Below are positions 35,395-44,441 of a DNA stretch of 64,000 nt, piece by piece. The stretch is from contig CAYVMO010000006.1 of the NCBI GenBank assembly GCA_964452645.1, positions 62,001 to 126,000 on the forward strand. The letters are read 5' to 3'. Under the pieces are notes generated by a model. The model was given only the letters and a program-made list of their open reading frames with translations. It had not been told where the DNA came from and made no database searches. Position numbers and translations under genes: made by a program. Position 1 is the stretch's first letter. Each line of letters begins with the position of its first letter. Source of the stretch: CAYXTW01 sp964452645 (GTDB taxonomy: Bacteria; Zixibacteria; MSB-5A5; GN15; PGXB01).

Positions 35395-36600
35395 ATGAGA
35401 TATTTAATGGATAAAGAATATATATTAAAACGTGCCAGAGAGCTGCTGCCGCAGCAGATAAAAATGCGGCGGGAATTGCATAAAAATCCGGAGATAGCTT
35501 TTGAAGAATTTCGGACCACCGGATTTATAAAAAATCATCTTAAACAGCATAAAATTAAAACCAAACCTCTTAAGATGAAAACCGGGATCCTGGCGATTAT
35601 TAATGAAAATAAAAAATCGGCGGTCGCGATTAGAACCGACATCGATGCCCTGCCGATAACCGAGCAGAATAGTCTTGCTTTCAGGTCGAAAAGAAATGGA
35701 TTTATGCATGCCTGCGGGCATGACATTCATATGGCCGTGGTCGCAGGTGTCGCGGTGCTTCTCAACGAAATAAAAAACGATTTGCCGGGATGTGTAAAGT
35801 TTATTTTTCAGCCGGCGGAGGAGATGGCGCCGGGCGGGGCACAGCCAATGATTAAAGAAGGTGTTTTGAAAAAACCGGGTGTCAAAATGATTTTCGGGCT
35901 GCACGTCGATCCGACGCTTCCAGTCGGGAAATTCGCATTAAGGGACGGCCCGACGATGGCCTCGGTCACCGATTTCGATATAACGATTCATGGCCAGGGG
36001 GGTCATGCCGCCTCACCGCATCGAACGGTCGATGCTATCGCGGTGGCGACCGAACTGGTCGGCTCGATACAGAAAATAGTCTCAAGGGAAACCAATCCGC
36101 TAAAACCGATTGTAATCACCTTCGGACTTATAAAAGGCGGTACGGTTCGTAATGTCATTGCCGACAAAGTCCTATTGCAGGGGACGGCACGGACTTTGCA
36201 TCCGGAAAATATGAAGCGTATACCGCGTCTGATAAAACGAACCTCTGACGGTATCTGCAAGGCGCGTAGCGCGAAATACGAGTTGAAAATTCTCTCAGGT
36301 TATCCGGTGCTGCACAATCACGGAAAAGCGAACCGAATTCTGGCAGGTGTGGCGGAAGAACTATTTGGCCGTCGGTCGGTTTCTTTGACTCCGCAGTCGA
36401 TGGGCGGTGAAGACTTTGCATTTTATCTGCAAAAAATTCCGGGGGCGATGTTCCGACTGGGTATCAAAAACGATAAAATCGGCACCTATAAGCCGTTACA
36501 TTCACCGAAGTTTATCGCCGATGAAGAGTCTATTTTTTACGGGACAGCATTGTTGGCTATGACGGTCTCAAAATTTTTCGAAAGTCTGCCTGATGCATAA
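35395..36600 (+). CDS. M20D-family amidohydrolase (IAA/hippurate hydrolase type)
   Basis: A 401-residue metallo-amidohydrolase. RRELHKNPEIAFEEF, IRTDIDALPITEQN, MHACGHDIHMA (metal Cys/His), FQPAEEMAPGGAQPMI (catalytic Glu pair) and FGLHVDP are the standard M20D signatures; the lid domain begins near ITIHGQGGHAASPHRTVD. It removes acyl groups from N-acyl amino acids; the natural substrate is not predictable. Ends 8 bases inside the next gene (stop and start overlap), so it is coupled to the propeller protein. Confidence 0.92.
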   Translation: MRYLMDKEYILKRARELLPQQIKMRRELHKNPEIAFEEFRTTGFIKNHLKQHKIKTKPLKMKTGILAIINENKKSAVAIRTDIDALPITEQNSLAFRSKRNGFMHACGHDIHMAVVAGVAVLLNEIKNDLPGCVKFIFQPAEEMAPGGAQPMIKEGVLKKPGVKMIFGLHVDPTLPVGKFALRDGPTMASVTDFDITIHGQGGHAASPHRTVDAIAVATELVGSIQKIVSRETNPLKPIVITFGLIKGGTVRNVIADKVLLQGTARTLHPENMKRIPRLIKRTSDGICKARSAKYELKILSGYPVLHNHGKANRILAGVAEELFGRRSVSLTPQSMGGEDFAFYLQKIPGAMFRLGIKNDKIGTYKPLHSPKFIADEESIFYGTALLAMTVSKFFESLPDA

Positions 36601-38053
36601 AAAATATTGGTTTGTGATTCTATCGGTTCTGCTGCTTCCGCTCGGTATTGCGGCGGATCAGTTTATACCCGATTTGATTTTAAATTACTCCGACTTTTCA
36701 TATATAACTTCCATCGCCGTCGGCTACCATTATGTTTATTACGGCACAACCAATGGTATAACCCGATACAATATCACCAAAGGTCAATGGGGTGATCCGA
36801 TGATGGTCATTCAGGGTCCGGGTAATAGCGTTATCCATCAAATTGAAGCGTCATTTAATGATGAAAATGTCTGGGTTCAAACCGATCAGGGCATATTTGA
36901 ATACAGCGACGTAATGGAGCAATGGACACAGATAACCGAGATGCCACAGGTCGAGACGAATGCCCGTCATCTGGCCCCGACCGAGACTTATTTCCCGCCG
37001 TGGGGTTACAATTATCTTCCGGGAGGGGTTCTGGCCGATAATCATGACCGGCGGTTTCCGTTGACCGACATTGTCGACGATGGTTGGGGCAATCTCTGGA
37101 TAGGAACATGGGGCCTGGGTGCGGCGCGCTCCGATAATGCCGGTCGCCGAATCGAGCTTTTGCCGTTCGGGCTTTTGCAAAAAGATGTAATGGCAATACA
37201 TCGGGACAATGACAATTTGTGGATAAGCGGCGAGGCTGCCGGTTCTTACCGTACCGGTATAACGATATTTAACCCGAAAAATAACAGCTTTGATTATGTG
37301 GAGAGCTTCGGCGGATATATTTACACCGCCGATGATGTGTATGATATTAGTTCCAATAAAACTGATATTTTTGCGGCCACGAATAATGGTGTCTGGGTCG
37401 TGGATAAAAAAAAGAAAACGATTCGTGATCAGCTAAAAAGAACCTCCGGCCTGCCGGACGATCAAATATTGACGGTCCTGACGATAGGCGATACGCTTTT
37501 TGTCGGGACGAAGTACGGTTTGGGCATAATCGATATTTATGCCGATTCAACCAGGCGGATTTCGAGAACGCTTCTGCCGTCATTGACGGTTCTTTGTCTG
37601 GAAAAAGCGGGTAATGATTTATGGATCGGGACAACTTCGGGAGCGTATCGTCTCGACCTGGAGACCGGGGCGATCGGTTTTCTTTCGGCCGATGAAATTA
37701 CTCAATCGGGGAGTATTCATGATATCAAATATGTTGGCGGCAAAATATGGCTGGTGACTGATTATGAGCTGGCATCCATAGATGCCGTTACCGCCGAAAT
37801 TAATCTTTATCCCGAGGTCAACAACTATGGCGGCGCTGTTGCGGTAGCGGTGAACGATACTCTGATAGCGGCGGCGACCATTCAGGGATTACTTCTGATC
37901 CCTCTCGACAAAAATCGGTATTCCCGGAATTACACGACTACCGATGGTTTGCTGTCGGATAATATCCGGGATTTAATATTCGATGATGATTACCTCTGGT
38001 TGGGCACGGATTCCGGTTTAGTTCGTTTTTGGTATAAAGACCCGTCACTGTAA
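36593..38053 (+). CDS. Exported beta-propeller protein (two-component-regulator-propeller type)
   Basis: A 486-residue protein with a signal peptide (about 1-21) and repeated blades of the form LWIGTWGLGAARSD, NNGVWVVDKK, LFVGTKYGLGIID, LWIGTTSGAYRLD and LWLGTDSGLVRFW. These reg_prop blades usually form the periplasmic sensor of hybrid kinases, but no transmembrane or kinase part follows, so this is a free-standing propeller. It overlaps the M20 gene by 8 bases. Function unknown; sensing, scaffolding or binding are possible. Confidence 0.8.
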   Translation: MHKKYWFVILSVLLLPLGIAADQFIPDLILNYSDFSYITSIAVGYHYVYYGTTNGITRYNITKGQWGDPMMVIQGPGNSVIHQIEASFNDENVWVQTDQGIFEYSDVMEQWTQITEMPQVETNARHLAPTETYFPPWGYNYLPGGVLADNHDRRFPLTDIVDDGWGNLWIGTWGLGAARSDNAGRRIELLPFGLLQKDVMAIHRDNDNLWISGEAAGSYRTGITIFNPKNNSFDYVESFGGYIYTADDVYDISSNKTDIFAATNNGVWVVDKKKKTIRDQLKRTSGLPDDQILTVLTIGDTLFVGTKYGLGIIDIYADSTRRISRTLLPSLTVLCLEKAGNDLWIGTTSGAYRLDLETGAIGFLSADEITQSGSIHDIKYVGGKIWLVTDYELASIDAVTAEINLYPEVNNYGGAVAVAVNDTLIAAATIQGLLLIPLDKNRYSRNYTTTDGLLSDNIRDLIFDDDYLWLGTDSGLVRFWYKDPSL

Positions 38054-38277
38054 CATCAAGGGGCGATATCCATACATTAAAAAAAGGGCGTTGGGGGCAA
38101 AAAATCGCTTTTTTTAAAAATAAAATTTGTTACATTAAGCCAAACCCTACTAAAGCGAATTACGGAAGGTTGCGTCATAATTATCATTTTACTCAAGACA
38201 ATATGGAGGAAATTGTATGGTATGATACGCGGACAGTTATTATTCATCAACGCCTCAAACTATAAACGGAGGGTCGA

Positions 38278-39159
38278 ATGAAAAAATTATTAACTCTTCT
38301 TGCCGCCTTAATCGTGATTTTTCTGATTTTCGGCTGCAGCGAAACGCCTCAGGTGACGGACCCGATGGACATCAGTTCGCTGGGAGCATTAGTACAGCGG
38401 CCGGAGTACATTGAGACACGGCCGCCTGAAGTGGTCAGCCAATTCATTATGGAACCATCCCCGGAATATCTTCCCTACAAAAAACCGCCGCCTCCACCGC
38501 CCGATTCCGGTGATAATGAAGATCCCAATCCCAATCCGGCACATAAATATGCTTATGTGGTCGGAATTTCCGACTATGAAGGCACCGCTAATGATTTACA
38601 ATATTGTGACGACGATGCCCGGGAAATGAGAACGATGCTTCAGGGCGAGGGCTTTACGGTTCAGATGGACCTTGATCGCAGCGCCACCGCCGATAACATC
38701 GTGGCCGGATTAAACTGGCTTGTATCTTCGGCGCAGCCGGGTGATGAAATCGCTTTCTGTTATTCCGGGCATGGTATGAAAGCGCAGGGTTATGGTTCGA
38801 GTATTATTTCGACCGATTTGTATTATATTACGCACGGATATGTGATGCAGATATTCAACGCCGCCAATTGCACCAAAAAACTGGTCACGCTGGATGCCTG
38901 CGTTATAGGCGATTTCCTGTCCGACGGCGAAAGCGGAACGATAGTCGCGACGGCCTCACGTAACACATACTCATACGATGCCCCGGATCTCCAGAACGGC
39001 GCCTGGACATATTATTTCCTTGAAGGAGCCGGTAGCTTGATTTTTGCCGAAGATGTTGCATCCTACGCCGAGGCCGGCATGAAAGCTTGGGCCCGACCTT
39101 ATCATCTGCGGGTTACTCCCTCTCATAACGATAAATATACCGGTATGTTCGACATTTAA
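38278..39159 (+). CDS. Caspase-like (C14) protease, lipoprotein
   Basis: A 293-residue protein with signal and lipobox FLIFGC (C20), a Pro-rich linker (KPPPPPPDS, about 69-77), then a metacaspase/caspase p20 domain starting YAYVVGISDYEG. The catalytic His is in YSGHGMK (H165) and the catalytic Cys in LDACVIGD (C208), both intact, so it is likely an active Arg/Lys- or Asp-specific peptidase. The mature protein would be tethered to the outside of a membrane, unlike the usual cytoplasmic bacterial metacaspases. AACGGAGGG precedes the ATG, and a strong terminator follows, so it is monocistronic. Confidence 0.88.
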   Translation: MKKLLTLLAALIVIFLIFGCSETPQVTDPMDISSLGALVQRPEYIETRPPEVVSQFIMEPSPEYLPYKKPPPPPPDSGDNEDPNPNPAHKYAYVVGISDYEGTANDLQYCDDDAREMRTMLQGEGFTVQMDLDRSATADNIVAGLNWLVSSAQPGDEIAFCYSGHGMKAQGYGSSIISTDLYYITHGYVMQIFNAANCTKKLVTLDACVIGDFLSDGESGTIVATASRNTYSYDAPDLQNGAWTYYFLEGAGSLIFAEDVASYAEAGMKAWARPYHLRVTPSHNDKYTGMFDI

Positions 39160-39185
39160 AAAAGAACATATATTTCGCCATAATG

Positions 39186-39213
39186 GCCCCCGATAAAATC
39201 GGGGGCTTTTTTT
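39186..39213 (+). terminator. Intrinsic terminator of caspase-like gene
   Basis: GCCCCCGAT/ATCGGGGGC stem (39186-39206) followed by seven Ts, 27 bases after the stop. Confidence 0.92.
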
Positions 39214-39279
39214 GTGTTTTTCGTAGACCGAAAAGCGCTTTTATTTTCCGGGAAATATATTATATTTGGATTGATACAA

Positions 39280-39349
39280 CCCTTAATGGTGTGGACGGGC
39301 TGTAAAGCCCGGAAATTCACACCGCAGTTATTAGATGGTAGCCTGAGGG
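39280..39349 (+). promoter_or_regulatory. Structured 5' leader element of unknown class
   Basis: Three nested pairings: CCCTTA (39280-39285) with TGAGGG (39344-39349), GGTGTG (39288-39293) with CACACC (39318-39323), and CGGGCT (39296-39301) with AGCCCG (39306-39311). It starts about 13 bases after a TATATT box (39261-39266) and ends 47 bases before the dockerin gene. It does not match a riboswitch class I can name. Confidence 0.4.
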
Positions 39350-39396
39350 AAGAAGAAGGATAGTTTTGATATTCATCCAATGATGTGGAGGATACT

Positions 39397-40797
39397 ATGA
39401 AAATCCCGGTGATACTGAGCGTTCTTTTTTTAATATTATCCGGCACCATGATGGCGCAGGATTATTCGACCCCTTACGTTTATTCCGCGTCAAGCGCGCC
39501 CGCGGCAACAACATATTTCAATTTTGATATTACCAACTCTATTTTTGTCGATCCGGCGGCTGTCCATGAGGTCATTTATCGGGATGCGCCGGCGAATACA
39601 TGGAACAGCGGGAGTATATCCCTGTTTTACCAGGCCTGTTCGTCATATACATATTCCGGTTCGATAAGTTATCAGCCACCGTCGGATCTATTGGAGTGGT
39701 ATTTCCGGTCCGAAAACGATACGGTTGTCGTTAGCCAGTCGCCGAAAAATAGCGCCGATCAATTTCCGGTACCGGCATATTTGATGGCGGATCTGGGGGC
39801 TGATCCGGCCGGTGATACCGAAGGAGGAGGCAGCAATCTCGATATAACTCATTTTTACGCTTCTTATTCGGATAATAAGCTTTATTTCCGGCTGGATAAC
39901 AATGGCGGCGGATTTCCCACTAGCGGCGGTTTGCTAACCTATTATATGTATGCGGTCGGATTATTAAATCCGAATATGACCGATTCGACCGCCTATCTTT
40001 TAATCTATGCCAGCAATCCGTTGTTCAGTACCGGATTATTCGCAATGAACTTAAGCGACAGCAGTTTTGGCAGTATCGGATCTGTCTCGGCCCATATATC
40101 CGGGAATTCACTCAGTTTGTCGTGCAATATTTCCGATCTGGTGGCCCAACCCGGATGGCCGGATTGGCCACCCGCCGCCGGGTTTGTGGGAGCCGCGCCG
40201 GTCACGGTGACGACGGTTATAGCTAACCTTACATACAACGATTTCGGGAAAGCGGCGATTTTAATTCCGTCGTCGAATCTGCTTGATTATAGCGCCGTTA
40301 ACAATACCCCGACATTAACTAATCCAATAGTGATTTATGATGATACCGGATTGGTCACGACCGAGATAACTTATACCGATGTGGATAATCATCTGGCTGT
40401 CGTAAGAAGTTTTTACTTCGAAGATGCCCCCTATGATATGTTTGCCTGCGAGAAGGATTATGAAAACGGAGCCGTATTCAGCACTGACCTGGCTGTCACA
40501 GGAACCAAATGGTATAAATATTATTTCGAGTTTTCCGATGGTGACCAGACAGTTAGTACATCACTGGATTCGATTTACATTGATTTAACAACATTTATCT
40601 GTGGCGATGCCAATGATGATAGTACTGTCAATATATTCGATGTTACTTTCTTAATAAATTTTCTGTACCGCGAGGGCCCATCACCGGATCCGATAGAAGT
40701 TGCCGATGTGAATAATGACGGGGCGGTTAATATATTCGATGTAACGTATTTAATAAGCTATTTATACCTGGAGGGCCCCGAACCGGACTGCCCGTAA
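39397..40797 (+). CDS. Secreted dockerin-repeat protein of unknown function
   Basis: A 466-residue protein with signal peptide MKIPVILSVLFLILSGTMMAQ. The N-terminal half is Ser/Thr/Tyr-rich, with an ADLGADPAGDTEGGGSNLDI segment and beta-sandwich-like strands, and a YFYF-D-x-Y region near 340. Residues about 403-466 are two dockerin repeats (CGDANDDSTVNIFDVTFLIN and ADVNNDGAVNIFDVTYLIS) ending DCP. The ATG at 39397 follows GGAGG; a GTG four codons upstream is less likely. No enzymatic motif is visible. It is one of four proteins here with this C-terminus. Confidence 0.82.
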   Translation: MKIPVILSVLFLILSGTMMAQDYSTPYVYSASSAPAATTYFNFDITNSIFVDPAAVHEVIYRDAPANTWNSGSISLFYQACSSYTYSGSISYQPPSDLLEWYFRSENDTVVVSQSPKNSADQFPVPAYLMADLGADPAGDTEGGGSNLDITHFYASYSDNKLYFRLDNNGGGFPTSGGLLTYYMYAVGLLNPNMTDSTAYLLIYASNPLFSTGLFAMNLSDSSFGSIGSVSAHISGNSLSLSCNISDLVAQPGWPDWPPAAGFVGAAPVTVTTVIANLTYNDFGKAAILIPSSNLLDYSAVNNTPTLTNPIVIYDDTGLVTTEITYTDVDNHLAVVRSFYFEDAPYDMFACEKDYENGAVFSTDLAVTGTKWYKYYFEFSDGDQTVSTSLDSIYIDLTTFICGDANDDSTVNIFDVTFLINFLYREGPSPDPIEVADVNNDGAVNIFDVTYLISYLYLEGPEPDCP

Positions 40798-40862
40798 TTA
40801 CTGACCAGATCGGATCATACTGTTGAGAAAAACCGACGAGTTATTGCCCTGATCAATAAAAA

Positions 40863-41174
40863 TTAATTTTTAAACAGATCGTCGAATCGCTTTTTCTTTT
40901 CATCTTTGGCTTCGATCGGATCGGCCTTTTTGCCGTGGCTGTGAAATGCCTGTCGCACCTGAAAATAATCACAGAAATTGGCTTTTTCCTTGATTGCGAT
41001 GGGACCGTCAATCGACCTCCATTCCCGACACTGGAAGCGTTGTGTGGGGTCGAAAAACCGACATCCCCGGCAGCAGCGCAGGGCTGACATGCAATGCGGA
41101 CAATTATCCGAGCGCATGACTTTGTCTTCGATTCCCGTCCCGCGACCGCAATTCCAGCAAATAAGATCGGCCAT
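40863..41174 (-). CDS. Small Cys-rich zinc-binding protein
   Basis: A 103-residue protein with many Cys in pairs: CWNCG (6-10), CPHC and CCRGC (about 25-38), then single Cys in FQCREW and NFCDYF. This is enough for two or three zinc sites. The C-terminal 30 residues are charged (KKADPIEAKDEKKKRFDDLF). I know of similar short conserved proteins but not their function. It lies between a dockerin gene and the SDR gene, apparently alone. Confidence 0.68.
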   Translation of the reverse strand: MADLICWNCGRGTGIEDKVMRSDNCPHCMSALRCCRGCRFFDPTQRFQCREWRSIDGPIAIKEKANFCDYFQVRQAFHSHGKKADPIEAKDEKKKRFDDLFKN

Positions 41175-41361
41175 AGACTATAACTCCCCGCAAAAAAACA
41201 ACAAAACTTATAATAATATAATAAAAAAACGTGATGATTTCAACCTGTTTACCAATTTTCTCAGGTTATTTAACGGTTCTTCCAAATAATCAGGATATCG
41301 ACCAAGCGTTCTTACCACGCCTCTGCGCCTATCGATAATCGTTTGAATCGGCATTGATTTC

Positions 41362-42093
41362 TTATTTTTTTACTGATAAGGGTCTGATATCGGCCATTGA
41401 GGTCCAGGCGTTTTTGTTCTGTTTGGCCAGAAAAACGACCGCCTCGGCAACCTCATCGACGGTAAGTTTTCGAGCTGCTTTTGAGGGCGATTTTGATTTT
41501 CCCGACAGGTTTGACATAAAATTCGTGTCTGTCGACGCGGGCGATAGCACACAGATTTTGATATTATCATTGCGCACCTCACCCCCGACCGCTTCGGATA
41601 AAACATTCAGTGCCGCCTTCGACGCCGAGTACGCCGCCAATCCGGCGACACCCATTCTTCCGGCCAGCGATGAAATATTGATAATCTGCCCGCCGCTCGA
41701 TTTTTTAAGAATCGGGATTAGTTCAAGAAATGAATAGTAAATCGCTTTCAGATTGGTATTAAAAATGGTATCGAATTCCTTTTCGGTCGTTTCGATCAGC
41801 GGTTTATGAATCCCGACTCCAGCATTATTGATAAAAATATCGATATGTCCGAATTTTTTTATGGTCGAATTTATGATTTTTTTCATGCCGCTTCGGACAG
41901 TGACATCGGAAGTAACCGCCAAAAGACGGTCTTTCTTTATATTCAATCTTTCAGCGATTTTTTTCAGTTTTGGTTCGGTTCGACCGGCCAGGACTATTTT
42001 CGCGCCTTCTTCGGACATGTGCTGGGCGATGGCTGCACCGATTCCCTGCCCGGCGCCGGTTATAACAATTACCAGATTTTCTAAAGACCGCAT
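41362..42093 (-). CDS. Short-chain dehydrogenase/reductase
   Basis: A 243-residue classical SDR: TGAGQGIGAAIA (cofactor loop, 12-23), NNAG, catalytic Ser in ISSLAG, and YSASK. The cofactor preference looks NADP-like because an Arg lies after strand 2 (LAGRTEPKL). Length and motifs match 3-ketoacyl reductase-type enzymes, but the substrate is not determined. It stands alone with a strong hairpin (42199-42233) upstream and a Cys-rich gene downstream. Confidence 0.9.
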   Translation of the reverse strand: MRSLENLVIVITGAGQGIGAAIAQHMSEEGAKIVLAGRTEPKLKKIAERLNIKKDRLLAVTSDVTVRSGMKKIINSTIKKFGHIDIFINNAGVGIHKPLIETTEKEFDTIFNTNLKAIYYSFLELIPILKKSSGGQIINISSLAGRMGVAGLAAYSASKAALNVLSEAVGGEVRNDNIKICVLSPASTDTNFMSNLSGKSKSPSKAARKLTVDEVAEAVVFLAKQNKNAWTSMADIRPLSVKK

Positions 42094-42198
42094 ACAAACT
42101 CCACGGTTTTAATCAACGGCTGTGAGATAATGTAAGAAAATTCGACCTGAAGATAAAGAGTGATAATTATAAGTTATAAAAATTTATCGGTAAAATTT

Positions 42199-42233
42199 AG
42201 AAAGCCCACTTTCCCCTCAGAAGTGGGCTTTCT
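42199..42233. terminator. Perfect 13-bp hairpin, probable terminator
   Basis: AGAAAGCCCACTT/AAGTGGGCTTTCT around a 9-base loop. On the minus strand it is followed by the A/T-rich TAAATTTTACC, so it probably ends the transcript coming from the HAD gene or from a separate RNA in 42234-42583. Confidence 0.7.
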
Positions 42234-42583
42234 GCCTCGAGAAAAGAAGATGACGACTTAGAGATTTCGCATCAACTTTTTGGTTCCTTAGCATTCAAGC
42301 AAAGAAACAACTGCCATTCTTCCTCGCTAAAGGCAGCAACTAAAATGCCGAGAATCCTGGCCTAGCTTGTGCATAATGCTATCCTGTTGATTATCAGGGA
42401 CATAAAGCGCGACGAAAGTTGTTTCCCTTTTGTAAAAACGGCTTTAATTCGTAAAATTTTACGACATATTAATCAATTTATGCCTTAATATTGTGCAAAT
42501 CAATCGATTACAGATTGAGCCGGGAACCGCATAAATCGTATTCCCTTACGAATTAAACACATGGGATAAATTTTGTCATGGCT
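42234..42583 (-). ncRNA. Candidate structured noncoding RNA or 3' UTR
   Basis: 350 bases without a credible gene. On the minus strand GAAACAACT (42417-42425 complement) can pair perfectly with AGTTGTTTC (42304-42312 complement), and just inside TTCGTCGC can pair with GCGAGGAA (7 of 8), enclosing about 70 bases. A terminator-like hairpin follows. It could be a small RNA or the HAD gene's 3' end. Confidence 0.3.
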
Positions 42584-43369
42584 TTAGATATTCAGCAAAT
42601 CGGCCAGTCTTTTAATCGTCATTATATCTTTTAATGAATATATTGCATTCCCGTCTGCTGTTAAATCGCTTCTGTCAGACCTGAAATCCATTGCGTCACG
42701 ATTGTTACTCATCCGGTCACGCCGAATCAGAATGGGCTTAAATCCTGCTCCTTTGGCGCCACAAATGTCTTCAAAGGTGTCGCCAACATAAACCGCTTGC
42801 TCAGGTCTAAATTCAAAATGATTAAGGGCGTAAAGGAAGATTCGTTTGTCAGGTTTTTTAAAACCGACCTCACCTGAAATAACCAAAACGTCGAAAAAGT
42901 CAATTAGCCTAAATTCGGCAAGTAGGGCATAAATATGCGGCGGGTGATCAAAATTGGTTATTAGGCCGAGTATTTTGTTCTGTTTCAGCCTTTCGAGTGT
43001 CGGCTGCGCATCAGGATCCAAGATTATATGTCGGTACCATGATTCAATGGCGGATTCGACCGTACTTTTGATTTCCGTGACCTGTAAATCCAGGTTTACA
43101 TCATGGCTGAGTCGCTTAATACGTCTTTCAAAAATAGTCAATCCGTCCTTTTCTATTGGCGGTTCTGGCCTCTCGAAGAAACCATTGCATTTAACAGAAA
43201 ATCGGTCTTTAGCCATCGACAGGCCGTATTTCTGAAAAGAATTATATACGGATAAAAACCAATCAGTCCAGGCTTCGCCCATATTTCCATAGATTAACAG
43301 CGTTCCGTACAGATCAAAGAACACTGCTTTGATATTTTTGGGTATAATTTGTTTGTTTAGAGCCGCCAT
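42584..43369 (-). CDS. HAD-superfamily hydrolase, haloacid-dehalogenase-like subgroup
   Basis: A 261-residue Rossmannoid hydrolase. Motif I is FFDLYGTLL, where the usual second Asp (DxD) is Tyr as in 2-haloacid dehalogenases; motif II is in LGLITNFD, motif III Lys in GFKKPD, and motif IV VYVGDTFEDICGAKGAG. A C1 cap helical domain lies between motifs I and II (about 30-115). The Tyr raises the chance of a dehalogenase or a phosphatase with altered general acid; the substrate is not known. Same strand as, and 64 bases from, the methyltransferase gene. Confidence 0.88.
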   Translation of the reverse strand: MAALNKQIIPKNIKAVFFDLYGTLLIYGNMGEAWTDWFLSVYNSFQKYGLSMAKDRFSVKCNGFFERPEPPIEKDGLTIFERRIKRLSHDVNLDLQVTEIKSTVESAIESWYRHIILDPDAQPTLERLKQNKILGLITNFDHPPHIYALLAEFRLIDFFDVLVISGEVGFKKPDKRIFLYALNHFEFRPEQAVYVGDTFEDICGAKGAGFKPILIRRDRMSNNRDAMDFRSDRSDLTADGNAIYSLKDIMTIKRLADLLNI

Positions 43370-43433
43370 TGATGAAATTTATACAAAAATGTCCGATTGG
43401 CAAGTAAATAATATCGTCAATACACGATGTCGT

Positions 43434-44441
43434 TTAGGTGGCTGGCTTGACAGCGGTAATTACCGGATCGTTTTCGATCGGTGCGGCCATATTAACCGCG
43501 ATTTTAGCCAGCGGCCGGACACGCGTGTCGACTCCGTCGATATCTTTGGGTCTCTCTTCTTTGGGAGTAAGATCGAACAATTTTCCGGCGGCATCCGCGC
43601 CGTTATGTGATGGAAAGATTTTTTCGAATCCGGCGCTTTCCAACCATCCATATAGAGTTTTCCCCGACGGATGAGGAATCGAACACAATTTTGATTCGAT
43701 TACAAACGAAAGAATGTTTTCAAGTTTCTTGATTGAAATATTCTCGAATCTCAACGATTGCTTGCCATTTGAAAAACGCTCTTTGATATTTTCCTTAGAC
43801 ATATCAATGGTCACGCCGTACATATCGATTCGTTCGTCATTTATTAGACGATTACTTAGAATCAACAGGCATCGATTTTTGTCCAAAGGCTGAATCCAGA
43901 GATCATATTCGCGGGAGTTTTTGTACTTACTAAGACCGTCATAAAAAATGCGCAACCGTCCGCCGGGGCGAAGCACTCTATAAAATTCATTGAGAATATC
44001 CTTTGGATTATCCGTTTCTTCGACCGAACTGGCCGCCATGATGCCGTCAAAGCTATTGTTTTCAAAAGGGAATTTTTGTCCCGGCTCGTAATGTATGAAT
44101 TCGGCGTTGGATATTCTTAGACGTCTGGCGTTTTCGGTGCATATTTCGACACGCCGCCGGGAAGCATCAAGGCCGACCACTTTATCGATGAAGGGAGCGA
44201 CAATCAGCGAAGGCCAGCCATCACCGGGCCCGAAATCGAGAAGTTTTCCGCCGCCGATGGCATATAAAAAATCGAAGGCCCAGCCGCGGTCACGCCAGTG
44301 CGTGCCGTTGTTGACATCGAACGGTTTATAAATCAACGGCAGGCAGTAATTGGACTGGGAATCCATTTTATCATAGATAAATTCAGTCGAGCTGCATGAT
44401 GTCGGATTTAGTTCTTTCTTAATCCAATCGAATATGCTCAT
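43434..44441 (-). CDS. SAM-dependent class I methyltransferase
   Basis: A 335-residue protein. The SAM-binding core shows motif I LLDFGPGDGWPS, motif II acidic residue in VVGLDASRRR, and post-motifs DGIMAASSVEE and YRVLRPGGRLRIFYDG. The C-terminal 120 residues are an extra domain of unknown fold. The start at 44441 overlaps the nitroreductase stop (TAATG); an alternative start seven codons upstream exists. The coupled pair suggests a common small-molecule pathway, but none is identified. Confidence 0.85.
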   Translation of the reverse strand: MSIFDWIKKELNPTSCSSTEFIYDKMDSQSNYCLPLIYKPFDVNNGTHWRDRGWAFDFLYAIGGGKLLDFGPGDGWPSLIVAPFIDKVVGLDASRRRVEICTENARRLRISNAEFIHYEPGQKFPFENNSFDGIMAASSVEETDNPKDILNEFYRVLRPGGRLRIFYDGLSKYKNSREYDLWIQPLDKNRCLLILSNRLINDERIDMYGVTIDMSKENIKERFSNGKQSLRFENISIKKLENILSFVIESKLCSIPHPSGKTLYGWLESAGFEKIFPSHNGADAAGKLFDLTPKEERPKDIDGVDTRVRPLAKIAVNMAAPIENDPVITAVKPAT

